Positions 9,026 to 16,913 of a stretch of 53,360 nt of DNA are shown here, piece after piece. The position numbers and the translations under genes were made by a program. Each line of letters opens with the position of its first letter. The stretch's first letter is position 1. Under the pieces are notes generated by a model that saw only the letters and a list, made by a program, of their open reading frames with translations, did not search any database and had not been told where the DNA came from. Source of the stretch: Alphaproteobacteria bacterium GM202ARS2 (GTDB taxonomy: Bacteria; Pseudomonadota; Alphaproteobacteria; GM7ARS4); assembly GCA_014323835.1 (NCBI GenBank), contig JACONH010000011.1, forward strand, positions 1 to 53,360. Direction: 5' to 3'.

Positions 9026-9769
9026 CTAGTTACCAAACAAGCCTTCGAGCGGATTGATTCCGCCACCGCCGACACCGCCACCCCCCGCATTACCGCCCCC
9101 TTGTTGCTGTGTCTGGTAGCGTTCCACCGCCAACCCCTCTCGGACAGACAACGCCGGGTCAAGACTCTGGGCTTCATAAAGGTCTTGCGGATAAGCCGCA
9201 TGCTTCAAGCGATTGTTCTCGACAACACACCCCTGCCGCAAGCGCGGCAAAGAAAGGTCACTGCCCACCTTTTCCTCCTCATAAAAAGATAAACACGCCG
9301 CATCCTGCACCACATACTTATCAACACTGACAAGAATATTACTGCCCTGCTCCAACGTCAGCGGCTCATTCAGCAACGCCCCCACCGGATGACCACCCCG
9401 CCGCACTTTTATGTCCCGCGGACGCGCACCCCTATCCTGTAAATGCTTAACGACACGCTCAAGCCACACCGCTTGCTTGTCATCTTCCACATCGCCCTGC
9501 AACGGCACAAGACGATACGTCATTTTCCACGCAACACCCTGCACCTCTATCACCTTATCCAACAAAACCAGCTGCCTCTGTAAATCCTCCGCCTCCTTGC
9601 CATGCCCCAGCCGCAAAAACAACGAGCGCGTCTCACGCACCACCTCAGGGCGCGTGATATCACGATGCAACTTATGGTGTTGCTGAGCATTCAAAACAGC
9701 ACCCTGACAACCATTCACCATAGCCACCATCGTTAAAATAAACACGATAATATTTATTGCTCTTGTCAT
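9026..9769 (-). CDS. cpaD: Pilus assembly lipoprotein CpaD
   Basis: A 247-residue predicted lipoprotein of the Flp secretin complex. The signal peptide ends in a lipobox-like VNGC (Cys21). The conserved CpaD features are the mid-region VVKHLQDRGARPRDIKV and the C-terminal LRQGCVVENNRLKHAAYPQDL, which matches the family pattern of a Gly-Cys followed by an N-rich loop and PxDL. The tail is rich in glutamine and glycine (residues about 220-240) and probably flexible. Its ATG overlaps the cpaC stop by 4 nt (ATGA), indicating translational coupling. CpaD is thought to help insert or stabilise the CpaC secretin. Confidence 0.83.
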   Translation of the reverse strand: MTRAINIIVFILTMVAMVNGCQGAVLNAQQHHKLHRDITRPEVVRETRSLFLRLGHGKEAEDLQRQLVLLDKVIEVQGVAWKMTYRLVPLQGDVEDDKQAVWLERVVKHLQDRGARPRDIKVRRGGHPVGALLNEPLTLEQGSNILVSVDKYVVQDAACLSFYEEEKVGSDLSLPRLRQGCVVENNRLKHAAYPQDLYEAQSLDPALSVREGLAVERYQTQQQGGGNAGGGGVGGGGINPLEGLFGN

Positions 9770-11469
9770 TTCACCATAAACCCACCGATATCGAGATACT
9801 CTGCCCCTTGCTCTTGTTCAGTCTCTCGGTTGTCCTCATCTTGCTCCTCGCCATGACGCTCAAAGAGTCGCCCCGTCAGCAAACGCTCAATCTGCGAGTT
9901 AAAGTTGGTGCCATCCTGCGGAGTCCGTAACTCATCGGCAACCACCGGCTCAACAACCAAAGGAGTCACAATAATAACCAGCTCGCTTTCCCGCCGACGA
10001 AACGAATCCGAGCGGAACAACGCACCCAATATCGGTATATTGGCAAGAAACGGATGCTGGTCTACCGAGTTATTCACATCGCTCTGCAACAAACCCGCAA
10101 TGGCAAAACTCTGTCCACTAGCAACATCAACCGTCGTTGTCGCACGCCTAGTCGTAAAGCCCGGGATACGCAAGCCATCAGCCGTTGTCGCATTGGACGC
10201 ACTCAAGTTACTCACCGCCACATCGAGACGCAACGAAATACGCCCACTACTCAAAATGGTCGGTGTGAATTCCAACGACACGCCAAAAGGACGAAACTCA
10301 ATAACAACAGCACCCGCCGCACCCCCGCCCACCGACGGAACACCGACTTCGCCACCCGCCAAAAAGCTGGCCGTCTCCCCCGAAACACTGGTCAAGTTCG
10401 GGCGCGCCAACGTCGTAACCAAATTCTCTTCTTCCAACAAGTCGAGCATGGCATACAACGCCCCCCACGAGCCAAAGAAGCCCAACAGAAAGTTCTGCCC
10501 CTGCTGTGAACGCAACGCCACATCGAGACTATCGCCCGCCAATGGACGATTCAAAATTGTCGCTGCCGTATTACGTAACTGATCAGTAGTGCCCGTCGTA
10601 TCTGTCCCCAAAGGCACACGGAAATCTCGCCCCGAACCAAACGAAGCACGCCCCCGCGACCCCGGTAACGATGCCTCCAAGTTGACACCAATCATATCGC
10701 CAACATCACGACTCACCTCAGCAACCCGCACCTGCAAATTGACTTGATTGGGGCCCTGAACAACAACGTTGTCTATCAACATCTCCTCACTTGCCCCCAA
10801 CGACTCTAAATACTGCACCGCCAGTCTACGCACCGTCAGCGACTCCTGTGGCGTATTCACCCGCCCCATCAACATAACCCCACGAGGCGTTGACGTCACC
10901 TCAATGCGCGAGTTCGGCACCAAACGAGAAATCGTCTTTTTCAAATCGGTCACATGATAAAGCACCTGCAAATCAAAAATACGCACCACCTCACCATTCA
11001 AACCATAACCAATCACCGTCGTCCGCCCCGGCTGTCGACCATAAACATAGAACGTCTGAGATGAACTCACTTGCACATCAGCAATCGCCGGATCCGCAAT
11101 AAAAATATCCGATAAAGCTTGCTCCATATCCACAACAATCGCCCTCGATACCTCCACCTCTATGGACTTATAGTCATAAGCCTTATCGCCCTTGCCCACC
11201 ATCATAGCAGGCGAGTCTTTCATCACTTTCATCCCCGCACCCGTCTCATTGCCATTCTCCTTCAGCAACGGCTGTAACGGCATAAACAACTCTTTGTCTT
11301 CTGGCGTGAGAATATGAATCTCCTCATCGATAACCTGCTGATTAACAGGTTGCATCCTCTCCTCAGCATCGAGAGCATAAGGCACCAGCAAGGCAAGCCC
11401 CCCAAGCACCAGAGCAAGCCCTAACCTAAAGCCCCGCCCCCCCCGCATATGTCTTATCATCTGTTTCAT
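9766..11469 (-). CDS. cpaC: Outer-membrane secretin CpaC/RcpA
   Basis: The outer-membrane channel for the Flp pilus. It is 567 residues with a signal peptide (residues about 15-36, ending near ALDAEE), an N-terminal pilus-secretin domain (SQTFYVYGRQPGRTTVIGYG), a BON/N1-like region, and the secretin domain with LARPNLTSVSGETASFLAGGEVGVP and FRPFGVSLEFTPTIL. The C-terminal beta-strands (FAIAGLLQSDV; LGALFRSDSFRRRESELVIIVTPLVV) are intact. It is coupled by ATGA overlaps both to cpaB upstream and to cpaD downstream, as expected of stoichiometric partners. Confidence 0.95.
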   Translation of the reverse strand: MKQMIRHMRGGRGFRLGLALVLGGLALLVPYALDAEERMQPVNQQVIDEEIHILTPEDKELFMPLQPLLKENGNETGAGMKVMKDSPAMMVGKGDKAYDYKSIEVEVSRAIVVDMEQALSDIFIADPAIADVQVSSSQTFYVYGRQPGRTTVIGYGLNGEVVRIFDLQVLYHVTDLKKTISRLVPNSRIEVTSTPRGVMLMGRVNTPQESLTVRRLAVQYLESLGASEEMLIDNVVVQGPNQVNLQVRVAEVSRDVGDMIGVNLEASLPGSRGRASFGSGRDFRVPLGTDTTGTTDQLRNTAATILNRPLAGDSLDVALRSQQGQNFLLGFFGSWGALYAMLDLLEEENLVTTLARPNLTSVSGETASFLAGGEVGVPSVGGGAAGAVVIEFRPFGVSLEFTPTILSSGRISLRLDVAVSNLSASNATTADGLRIPGFTTRRATTTVDVASGQSFAIAGLLQSDVNNSVDQHPFLANIPILGALFRSDSFRRRESELVIIVTPLVVEPVVADELRTPQDGTNFNSQIERLLTGRLFERHGEEQDEDNRETEQEQGAEYLDIGGFMVK

Positions 11470-12353
11470 CGTCCGCTCCTCCCTTGTCCACGCGTAACTC
11501 GCGGGCTAATAGACAAAAGTTCTTCACCAAACACGCCCTTGCTATCGACTCGGGGTATGCCATCCTTGTCATCTTGGTGTAACACCAGATTGATTTGCCC
11601 GAGACGACTCGATACCGACAGCAACTCGGCTTGTCTGGGTGTGACTTCCAGTGTTGCGGTCACTTGCCCCTCTCCAGACACCTGCTGTTCGCTGGGGCCA
11701 GCGAGGGATTGATTGCCAATGGATAAAATCCGCACGCGGCGCAATAACGTGCGACTGGACGGCAAGGCTGAACCAATCTGACGTCCCCCTGTTTGAACGG
11801 CAGAGCCGGTTATTCTCGCCCCACCGCTGTAGGTCACGATGACATCGACTCTGTCGCCCGGAATAAGCGTGCCACCCAATAAAGCATACGGCTCTAAAGG
11901 CACGTTAATCGCTGACATCCCCTTTTGAATAAAGGCTTTCAACGGACTGCCATCCTCACGAGGAATATGCACGTCCGAACGTTGCAGATACGTCCCAATC
12001 GGTAAATCCCGCAAAACAATAGACCCACGTAAAGCCACCAACGAATAATCCCTATCGGTCATATACGTCGACTTAACGTCACTTTCAGGGACGGCTTCGA
12101 AGGTAAAAGTGGTGTCATTCACCAACGTCCCCTTCGCCAAAGCGGTGGGAGCAACAATAACTGTGCGGGTAACCACAAGGGGGGGAATGTCTTTTTCCTC
12201 TTCCTCCACCAGCTCCTCTAAGGTCTCAGGTTCGACAACCACCACTTCTTCCTGCAACGGCGGAGAGAACGTAAACAAGCGGTAGCCAAGAAACGCCACC
12301 ATACCCACACCCGCCAGAAGCAGAATGGTTTTCTTCTGTTTTTTTGTTGCCAT
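11466..12353 (-). CDS. cpaB: Flp pilus assembly protein CpaB/RcpC
   Basis: A 295-residue periplasmic protein with one N-terminal membrane anchor (ILLLAGVGMVAFLGYRLF). An acidic stretch (ETLEELVEEEEKD) is followed by an SAF domain (VAPTALAKGTLVNDTTFTF and FIQKGMSAINVPLEPYALLGGTLIPGDRVDVIVTY), which is the CpaB hallmark and resembles sugar-binding SAF folds. It is thought to work with the CpaC secretin, perhaps at peptidoglycan. The C-terminus carries VTATLEVTPRQAELLSVSSRLGQ, also conserved in the family. It follows cpaA by 21 nt and overlaps cpaC by 4 nt. Confidence 0.92.
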   Translation of the reverse strand: MATKKQKKTILLLAGVGMVAFLGYRLFTFSPPLQEEVVVVEPETLEELVEEEEKDIPPLVVTRTVIVAPTALAKGTLVNDTTFTFEAVPESDVKSTYMTDRDYSLVALRGSIVLRDLPIGTYLQRSDVHIPREDGSPLKAFIQKGMSAINVPLEPYALLGGTLIPGDRVDVIVTYSGGARITGSAVQTGGRQIGSALPSSRTLLRRVRILSIGNQSLAGPSEQQVSGEGQVTATLEVTPRQAELLSVSSRLGQINLVLHQDDKDGIPRVDSKGVFGEELLSISPRVTRGQGRSGR

Positions 12354-12374
12354 AGTTTTACCCTCCTACAGCCT

Positions 12375-12905
12375 TCACAATGATGCACCATATATATGCC
12401 ACACCACCCATGCTCCCCCTATGGCAATAGCAGGAGCAAAAGGAAACTCAAAAGAACGCATAACGCGCCTTAACGGAATCCTATCACGTTTATGACAATA
12501 ATACAAATAAGGCATAATTGTCAATGCCAAAATACCGCCGATAATAAATGTTGCCACAAGCACCTGTAGCGTGGCGATTCCCCCGCCATTATAGGCACCT
12601 GCAGCCCATAGACTGATAGCGGTGAGCCACTTGACATCGCCGCCACCCATGCCCCCCAACACAAACAAGGCGAATCCCCCTAAAAAAACCGCACTACCCA
12701 CCGCAAGAGCAAACAGAACCGTCTGCCACGTTAATACCGGTGCCACCATCATATCGATGACCCAAAAAGCAAGGAACAAGACAGAACACGTATCAGGCAC
12801 GATACGGCGGCGGATGTCACTGACCGCGCCCCACAGCAACGTTAACCAACAAAGAGACGCTAATAGCCACGCGCCCTGAGCATTGAGCACAGTCGAATCC
12901 ATCAT
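12375..12905 (-). CDS. cpaA: Prepilin peptidase CpaA/TadV
   Basis: An aspartyl inner-membrane protease that removes the leader of Flp pilins and TadE-type pseudopilins. At 176 residues it is the short TadV form without the methylase domain. The two catalytic aspartates are visible: D30 in AVSDIRRR and D90 in the GxGD motif (GGMGGGDVKWL). Five or six hydrophobic segments fit an integral membrane enzyme. There is no strong ribosome site before ATG 12905. The gene lies 44 nt after the second pilin-like gene and 21 nt before cpaB. Confidence 0.92.
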   Translation of the reverse strand: MMDSTVLNAQGAWLLASLCWLTLLWGAVSDIRRRIVPDTCSVLFLAFWVIDMMVAPVLTWQTVLFALAVGSAVFLGGFALFVLGGMGGGDVKWLTAISLWAAGAYNGGGIATLQVLVATFIIGGILALTIMPYLYYCHKRDRIPLRRVMRSFEFPFAPAIAIGGAWVVWHIYGASL

Positions 12906-12949
12906 TGATACCGATTAAAACACTTGAGACAGCTTGTTACGTGCCTCTT

Positions 12950-13204
12950 TTAATCTCTTCTCACGACACAGCGCGCTGCTCTTCTGACGACTCCGTCGCG
13001 CACCCTCTGTGGTCTGTATATGCCCCCTTTTACCGCACAACTGAGCTTCTCGAGGTCGGCGCGCATGCTGACCGCCACTTGATCCAGAGCATTCATAGCA
13101 GTCAAGGACACAATAAACGTCACCAGAGCATATTCGATAACAGTCACCCCCTTACGCTTACGCGCAATACGCCACCTGTTACGCTGTTTCAGCATGGGTG
13201 TCAT
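12950..13204 (-). CDS. Second Flp-pilin-like protein with an unusual C-terminus
   Basis: An 84-residue protein whose first half is a Flp/Fap prepilin: basic leader (RWRIARKRKG), then VTVIEYALVTFIVSLTAMNAL, with Glu at the fifth mature residue if cleavage is after the Gly. The second half (about residues 50-84) is unlike ordinary Flp pilins: it is basic, contains two cysteines and ends in an Arg-rich stretch. Normal Flp pilins are about 55 residues. GGAAGG lies 5 nt before ATG 13204. It lies just downstream of the flp terminator, so it is probably made at lower level as a minor pilin. An alternative is a pilin gene whose end has frameshifted. Confidence 0.7.
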   Translation of the reverse strand: MTPMLKQRNRWRIARKRKGVTVIEYALVTFIVSLTAMNALDQVAVSMRADLEKLSCAVKGGIYRPQRVRDGVVRRAARCVVRRD

Positions 13205-13322
13205 GCTCGCCTTCCTCTGGTTGTTCCCCTGCCCCTCTTAAGTCATCCTGCCCGTCATTTTATCCCACATTTGTCTCTTATGTCATCTTTTTTTTGCCCG
13301 CTTACCCACTTACCCACGTAAA

Positions 13323-13357
13323 AGGGGTGCTCTCTCCTCAAGGAAAAGAGCACCCCT
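13323..13357 (-). terminator. Intrinsic terminator after flp
   Basis: A perfect 11-bp inverted repeat, AGGGGTGCTCT (13323-13333) with AGAGCACCCCT (13347-13357), separated by a 13-nt loop. Read on the minus strand the stem is followed by TTTT. It lies 20 nt past the flp stop and before the second pilin-like gene. It should end most flp transcripts and let a fraction read through into the assembly genes, giving excess major pilin. Confidence 0.85.
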
Positions 13358-13377
13358 AAAAAGCAGATAAAACAGGC

Positions 13378-13542
13378 TCAGCTACCTACCGCCAGCTCAT
13401 CTGAGATTGTACCCAACGTCGCTTCGATGTTGGTACCCAGCGTGGTCAACGCTGTCACAGCAACGACCGCAACCAACGAGCCAATCAGCGCGTATTCGAT
13501 GAGAGTCACACCTTTACGCTTTTTTAAGAACAACTTTAACAT
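13378..13542 (-). CDS. flp: Major Flp/Fap pilin
   Basis: The probable structural subunit of the pilus. It is 54 residues: a basic leader (LKLFLKKRKG), then VTLIEYALIGSLVAVVAVTALTTLG, with Glu5 and Tyr6 of the mature pilin as in all Flp pilins, and a short tail (TNIEATLGTISDELAVGS). I chose ATG 13542 because GGAGGT lies 8 nt upstream; an in-frame ATG at 13563 has no such site and would give an overlong leader. It is first in the operon, followed directly by a strong terminator and the rest of the assembly genes. Confidence 0.93.
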   Translation of the reverse strand: MLKLFLKKRKGVTLIEYALIGSLVAVVAVTALTTLGTNIEATLGTISDELAVGS

Positions 13543-13628
13543 GATACGATACCTCCGTGTCATTTGGTGATTGTCCAGTTATCTACACGTGCCCCACACC
13601 CATACGTGTGTCCGCACCACTCGTTACT

Positions 13629-13657
13629 AATGTATACACTATCGACACAAAATGCAA
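13629..13657 (-). promoter_or_regulatory. Candidate promoter of the flp operon
   Basis: On the minus strand TTGCAT (13652-13657) and TACATT (13629-13634) are separated by 17 bp, a sigma-70-like layout. They lie about 87 nt upstream of the flp start, in the region divergent from the flavodoxin-like gene. This is pattern matching only; the hexamers match the consensus at 4 of 6 positions each. Confidence 0.35.
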
Positions 13658-13730
13658 CTTTTTTTTATCTACCACTCTTTGTTGTGATAGAACACGTATA
13701 CATACAGGGTTTATTTTTGGAGTTTTGACC

Positions 13731-14354
13731 ATGCGGGCACTTTTTTTGAACTGCACTCTCAAACGAAGCCCTGAGGTGTCCCACACCCATGCTTTAATTG
13801 AAACGTCACAAGCCCTCTTCAAAAAAGAAGGCATCGATAGCACCGTCATACGTATTGCCGACCACCATATCCCTTGTGGCATGCAACCACGTATCAATGA
13901 CTCGGACGAGTGGCCCCCCATCTTCGAGCAGGTCATGAACAGCGATATTCTTATCATCGGCACGCCTATCTGGCTGGGCGAGAAGTCCAGCGTTGCGTCC
14001 CTCGTCATCGAGCGACTCTATGCCTCCAGCGGCGAGAAAAATCCAGACGGGCAATACATCTACTACAACAAAGTCGGCGGTGTCCTCGCCACCGGCAACG
14101 AAGACGGCGGTAAGGAAGCCTGTCGCTCGCTGATTTACGCCCTGCAACACATCGGTTTCACCATTCCCCCACAAGCCGATGCCTACTGGGTCGGCGAAGC
14201 GGGGCCCGGGCCCTCCTACATCGAGGAAGGCACGAAAAATACCTTCACTCAACGCAACACCCAATTCATGACCTATAACCTTATCCACTTCGCACGGATG
14301 CTGAACAAACAGCGTATCCCTGCCATCGGCAACGTCACGCTCGGAAAGTTTTAA
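13731..14354 (+). CDS. Flavodoxin-like NAD(P)H-dependent FMN reductase
   Basis: A 207-residue flavodoxin-fold protein of the NADPH-dependent FMN reductase family. The first strand MRALFLNCTLKRSPEVSHT contains the FMN-phosphate loop (TLKRSPEVSHT). GTPIWLGEKSSVASLVIERL is the typical second FMN-binding motif, and VGGVLATGNEDGGK the third. I chose ATG 13731 because GGAG is 8 nt upstream and the protein then starts at the first strand of the fold; the frame is open further upstream without conserved sequence. Substrate is unknown. It lies 9 nt before the first spermidine-synthase-like gene, so the two may share a transcript. Confidence 0.83.
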   Translation: MRALFLNCTLKRSPEVSHTHALIETSQALFKKEGIDSTVIRIADHHIPCGMQPRINDSDEWPPIFEQVMNSDILIIGTPIWLGEKSSVASLVIERLYASSGEKNPDGQYIYYNKVGGVLATGNEDGGKEACRSLIYALQHIGFTIPPQADAYWVGEAGPGPSYIEEGTKNTFTQRNTQFMTYNLIHFARMLNKQRIPAIGNVTLGKF

Positions 14355-14363
14355 TACGCCTCA

Positions 14364-16685
14364 ATGTCGGGTTTTTCTTTGCATGGTTCTTATCTGCGCG
14401 ACGCGAGTCTACAACGTGTCGCTAGCGTGACTCTGTTTCTCAGTGCTTTTCTGTTGCTGGGGGTGCAACCGATGCTGGGACGCATGGTTATGCCCTTTTT
14501 TGGTGGCTCGCCTATGGGCTGGCTGATTGTTCTTATTCTACTGCAAATAACCCTCGCCTGTGCCTACGGCTACAGCGCGTGGTTGACTCGCCACACCAGC
14601 CCGACCACCCAGCTTTACGTGCATTTTTCCCTCATTATTGCCGCGATTCTGTCTCTGCCCCTTGCTCTTGTTCTGCCTACGGATTCGTCTCTGCTGTGGT
14701 TTTTTATTTCCTATGGTCTGTCCATCGGCTTGCTCCTGTTTGTTAATGCTGCCAATGCCCCTTTGCTCCAGCACTGGTTCAGTGGCACACCCCACCCCCG
14801 CGCCCGTGACCCCTACTTTCTTTATGTCGCGAGCAACGTGGGCAGCCTCAGCGCGCTTATCCTCTACGTGCTTGTCATCGAACCGCACCTGACCCTCGCG
14901 CAACAAAGCCAATGGTGGTCGTTTGCTTTTGTTGTGCTTGCCAGCATGGTGGCTCTTTTTGGTATCTGGACGACGCGCTTACGCACACTGCACCACACCA
15001 CGCATAGCCTTGCCCTGTCGCCCACTGCCCGCTCGCCTTTAATATGGCGGCAACGTCTCACATGGGCATTGCTGGCGTTTGTCCCTTCTAGCCTGCTGCA
15101 CGCCACGACTCTGCACATCACCAGCACCTTAACCTCAGCCCCTCTTTTGTGGGTTGTGCCGCTACTGATTTACTTTTTGACCTTCACCCTATCCTTTGCC
15201 CGCAAGCCTCCCCTCAGTCATCGCTTTATCCACCTGAGCCATGGGTTTGCTATCGTCCTTTACGGCTTGTTCCTTATCCTGTTTGCCACGCCTCCTGACA
15301 TTCTGTTTTCTCTTACGCTCGTGCTGGTTGTGATGTTCACCTCAGCCCTTATCTGTCACGCTAAACTGACCGCTAAACGTCCACCGCCCGAGCATCTTGG
15401 CTCGTTTTATCTATGGTTTGCCATCGGCATTGCTCTGGGGGGTCTGTTTAATGCCCTGCTTGCCCCGTTGCTGTTCGATAGCCTCATCGAATACCCGTTG
15501 ATGCTTATTCTTGCCTGCTTGCTACGAAGCAACGTAGCCCGCCCGCCTCAACCCCCCCGTAACCGCCGCCGCCTCATGGATGGTATCCTGCCCCTCGCTC
15601 TTCTTGCGGGTATTTCTCTTGCGGTCTACGTAACAGAGACGTATCCCGCTTGGGTTTCTGGTGTTACAGCTTTGGTGTCCGCCTATACCTTGTGGCTGGC
15701 GTTGCTGGCTGTGCCTGCGGTGTTCTTTCTGAGTGTCATTCTTGCCTGCCGTCCTATGCGTTTTGCTTTGTCGGCAGTGGTGCTTCTGGTTGTTCCCTCA
15801 ACCCTTCACACCAGCGACCAGACGTTGTTACAATGGCGCAACCTCTTTGGCATTTATCGAGTGACAGCCTCGCCCACGGGGGATATTCATAGCCTTTACC
15901 GCGGGGTTGCCTTGCAAGATAAAAGCCAAGTCCCCCCTAGCAACAAAAACAACAAAGCGACACCCGTTGCCTATTTTCATCGTAGCAGTCCTTTGGGTGA
16001 GGTGATGACCGCCTTACGCAAGCGCGGTCGTCCGTTACGGGTAGCGATGGTCGGGGCGGGTATTGGCTCGGTGGCTTGCTATCAGACATTCGGTGATGAA
16101 TTTACGCTGATGACTCTCGATAAAGAGACGTTGGCTGTCGCGCAGCAACCGCGCTACTTCGACTACTTATCTACGTGCGGGAGCAACGCAACCCTGGTGA
16201 TTGGCGATTTAGCGGTGCTGGCTCAGCAAGCCAATCAGCACTACGACCTGATTATCATCAACACCCTTGATTTTACCTCTGTGCCGTTGCATTTGCTGAC
16301 GTTGGAAGCCCTGAGCCTTTACCAACGCAAGCTCAAAGGTGATGGTGTCATGCTGTTTCATCTGTCGCATCCGCTTCTTGATTTGAGTCTGCCTCTTGCC
16401 AGCACCGCGCATGCTCAGGGGTTAACGTTCCGTCATAAACGTCACCATCCGTCCTCGCCGCAAGCGCGCCGTCTCATTGTGCCGAGTCATTATGCGGTGC
16501 TTGCTACCAGCGAGTCATCGTTGCCGAGTCTTTTCAGCGACAGCAGTTGGCTTGCCAGTGCGCCTCCTTATTTGCGTCCGTGGCAGGATGACTACGTCAA
16601 TATTCTCGCGCCGTTGCTTCTGCCCTACATCAGCAAGCATGCCCCTTCCTATCGTTCTGCCGTTATGACTCAATTTGCTCCTTAA
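14364..16685 (+). CDS. Membrane protein with degenerate spermidine-synthase-like domain (copy 1)
   Basis: A 773-residue fused membrane/spermidine-synthase-like protein. The N-terminal two thirds hold many hydrophobic helices with conserved FLSAFLLLGVQPMLGRMVMPFFGG and YFLYVASNVGSLSALILYV. The C-terminal third (from about residue 545) has the Rossmann fold of aminopropyltransferases: VAMVGAGIGSVACYQ, then LVIGDLAVLAQQ. Compared with copy 2 downstream, the strand-2 acid (FELDP) is TLDKE, and the conserved DAFSSDAIPVHL is replaced by NTLDFTSVPLHL, so the usual acidic active-site loop is lost. The family function is poorly known. Start ATG 14364 has no clear ribosome site. It is 10 nt after the flavodoxin-like gene. 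Confidence 0.8.
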   Translation: MSGFSLHGSYLRDASLQRVASVTLFLSAFLLLGVQPMLGRMVMPFFGGSPMGWLIVLILLQITLACAYGYSAWLTRHTSPTTQLYVHFSLIIAAILSLPLALVLPTDSSLLWFFISYGLSIGLLLFVNAANAPLLQHWFSGTPHPRARDPYFLYVASNVGSLSALILYVLVIEPHLTLAQQSQWWSFAFVVLASMVALFGIWTTRLRTLHHTTHSLALSPTARSPLIWRQRLTWALLAFVPSSLLHATTLHITSTLTSAPLLWVVPLLIYFLTFTLSFARKPPLSHRFIHLSHGFAIVLYGLFLILFATPPDILFSLTLVLVVMFTSALICHAKLTAKRPPPEHLGSFYLWFAIGIALGGLFNALLAPLLFDSLIEYPLMLILACLLRSNVARPPQPPRNRRRLMDGILPLALLAGISLAVYVTETYPAWVSGVTALVSAYTLWLALLAVPAVFFLSVILACRPMRFALSAVVLLVVPSTLHTSDQTLLQWRNLFGIYRVTASPTGDIHSLYRGVALQDKSQVPPSNKNNKATPVAYFHRSSPLGEVMTALRKRGRPLRVAMVGAGIGSVACYQTFGDEFTLMTLDKETLAVAQQPRYFDYLSTCGSNATLVIGDLAVLAQQANQHYDLIIINTLDFTSVPLHLLTLEALSLYQRKLKGDGVMLFHLSHPLLDLSLPLASTAHAQGLTFRHKRHHPSSPQARRLIVPSHYAVLATSESSLPSLFSDSSWLASAPPYLRPWQDDYVNILAPLLLPYISKHAPSYRSAVMTQFAP

Positions 16686-16702
16686 CCCCTTTTTCGCATT
16701 TT

Positions 16703-16753
16703 ATCCTATACAGAAACGTTGTATCTGTGCTATGTGACCGGCATCGGTGTTAC
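16703..16753 (+). repeat. 51-bp direct repeat, copy A
   Basis: Begins 17 nt after the stop of copy 1 of the membrane protein. It matches 16844-16894 at 46 of 51 positions, with starts 141 bp apart. Each copy contains the dyad ACAGA-N9-TCTGT near its left end and the identical block ATCTGTGCTATGTGAC. The role is unknown; it may be a protein-binding site or part of a duplicated gene leader. Confidence 0.8.
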
Positions 16754-16773
16754 TAACGCAATGACACAGAATC

Positions 16774-16833
16774 ATGGCTGACCTTATTGCAATTCTTGTG
16801 CGCATCATACAGAGCTGCTTCACAAGGAAGTGA
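16774..16833 (+). pseudogene. Possible relic of a duplicated gene start
   Basis: A 19-codon open frame starting ATGGCTGACCTTATTGC and ending in TGA. It begins 20 nt after repeat A, just as the real copy 2 begins 19 nt after repeat B with ATGATGAATGACCTTCTTGC. The two share a short leader block and GACCTT-TTGC coding start (MADLIA against MNDLLA). This suggests the 51-bp repeat once preceded a further paralogue of which only the first codons remain. The similarity is short, so this is tentative. Confidence 0.35.
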
Positions 16834-16843
16834 TGATATCAAC

Positions 16844-16894
16844 ATCCTTTACAGAAAAGTTTTATCTGTGCTATGTGACGGGCATCGATGTTAC
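16844..16894 (+). repeat. 51-bp direct repeat, copy B (leader of copy 2)
   Basis: Second copy of the repeat at 16703-16753, lying 19 nt upstream of the start of the downstream membrane protein. It keeps the ACAGA-N9-TCTGT dyad. Its position makes it the likely leader or operator region of that gene. Confidence 0.8.
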
Positions 16895-16913
16895 CTTTTA
16901 ACGCTACGACTCA

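Noticed and set aside
13806..14288. 160-codon minus-strand frame opposite the flavodoxin-like gene
   Set aside because: The plus-strand frame has a ribosome site and the family motifs; the antisense frame has neither.
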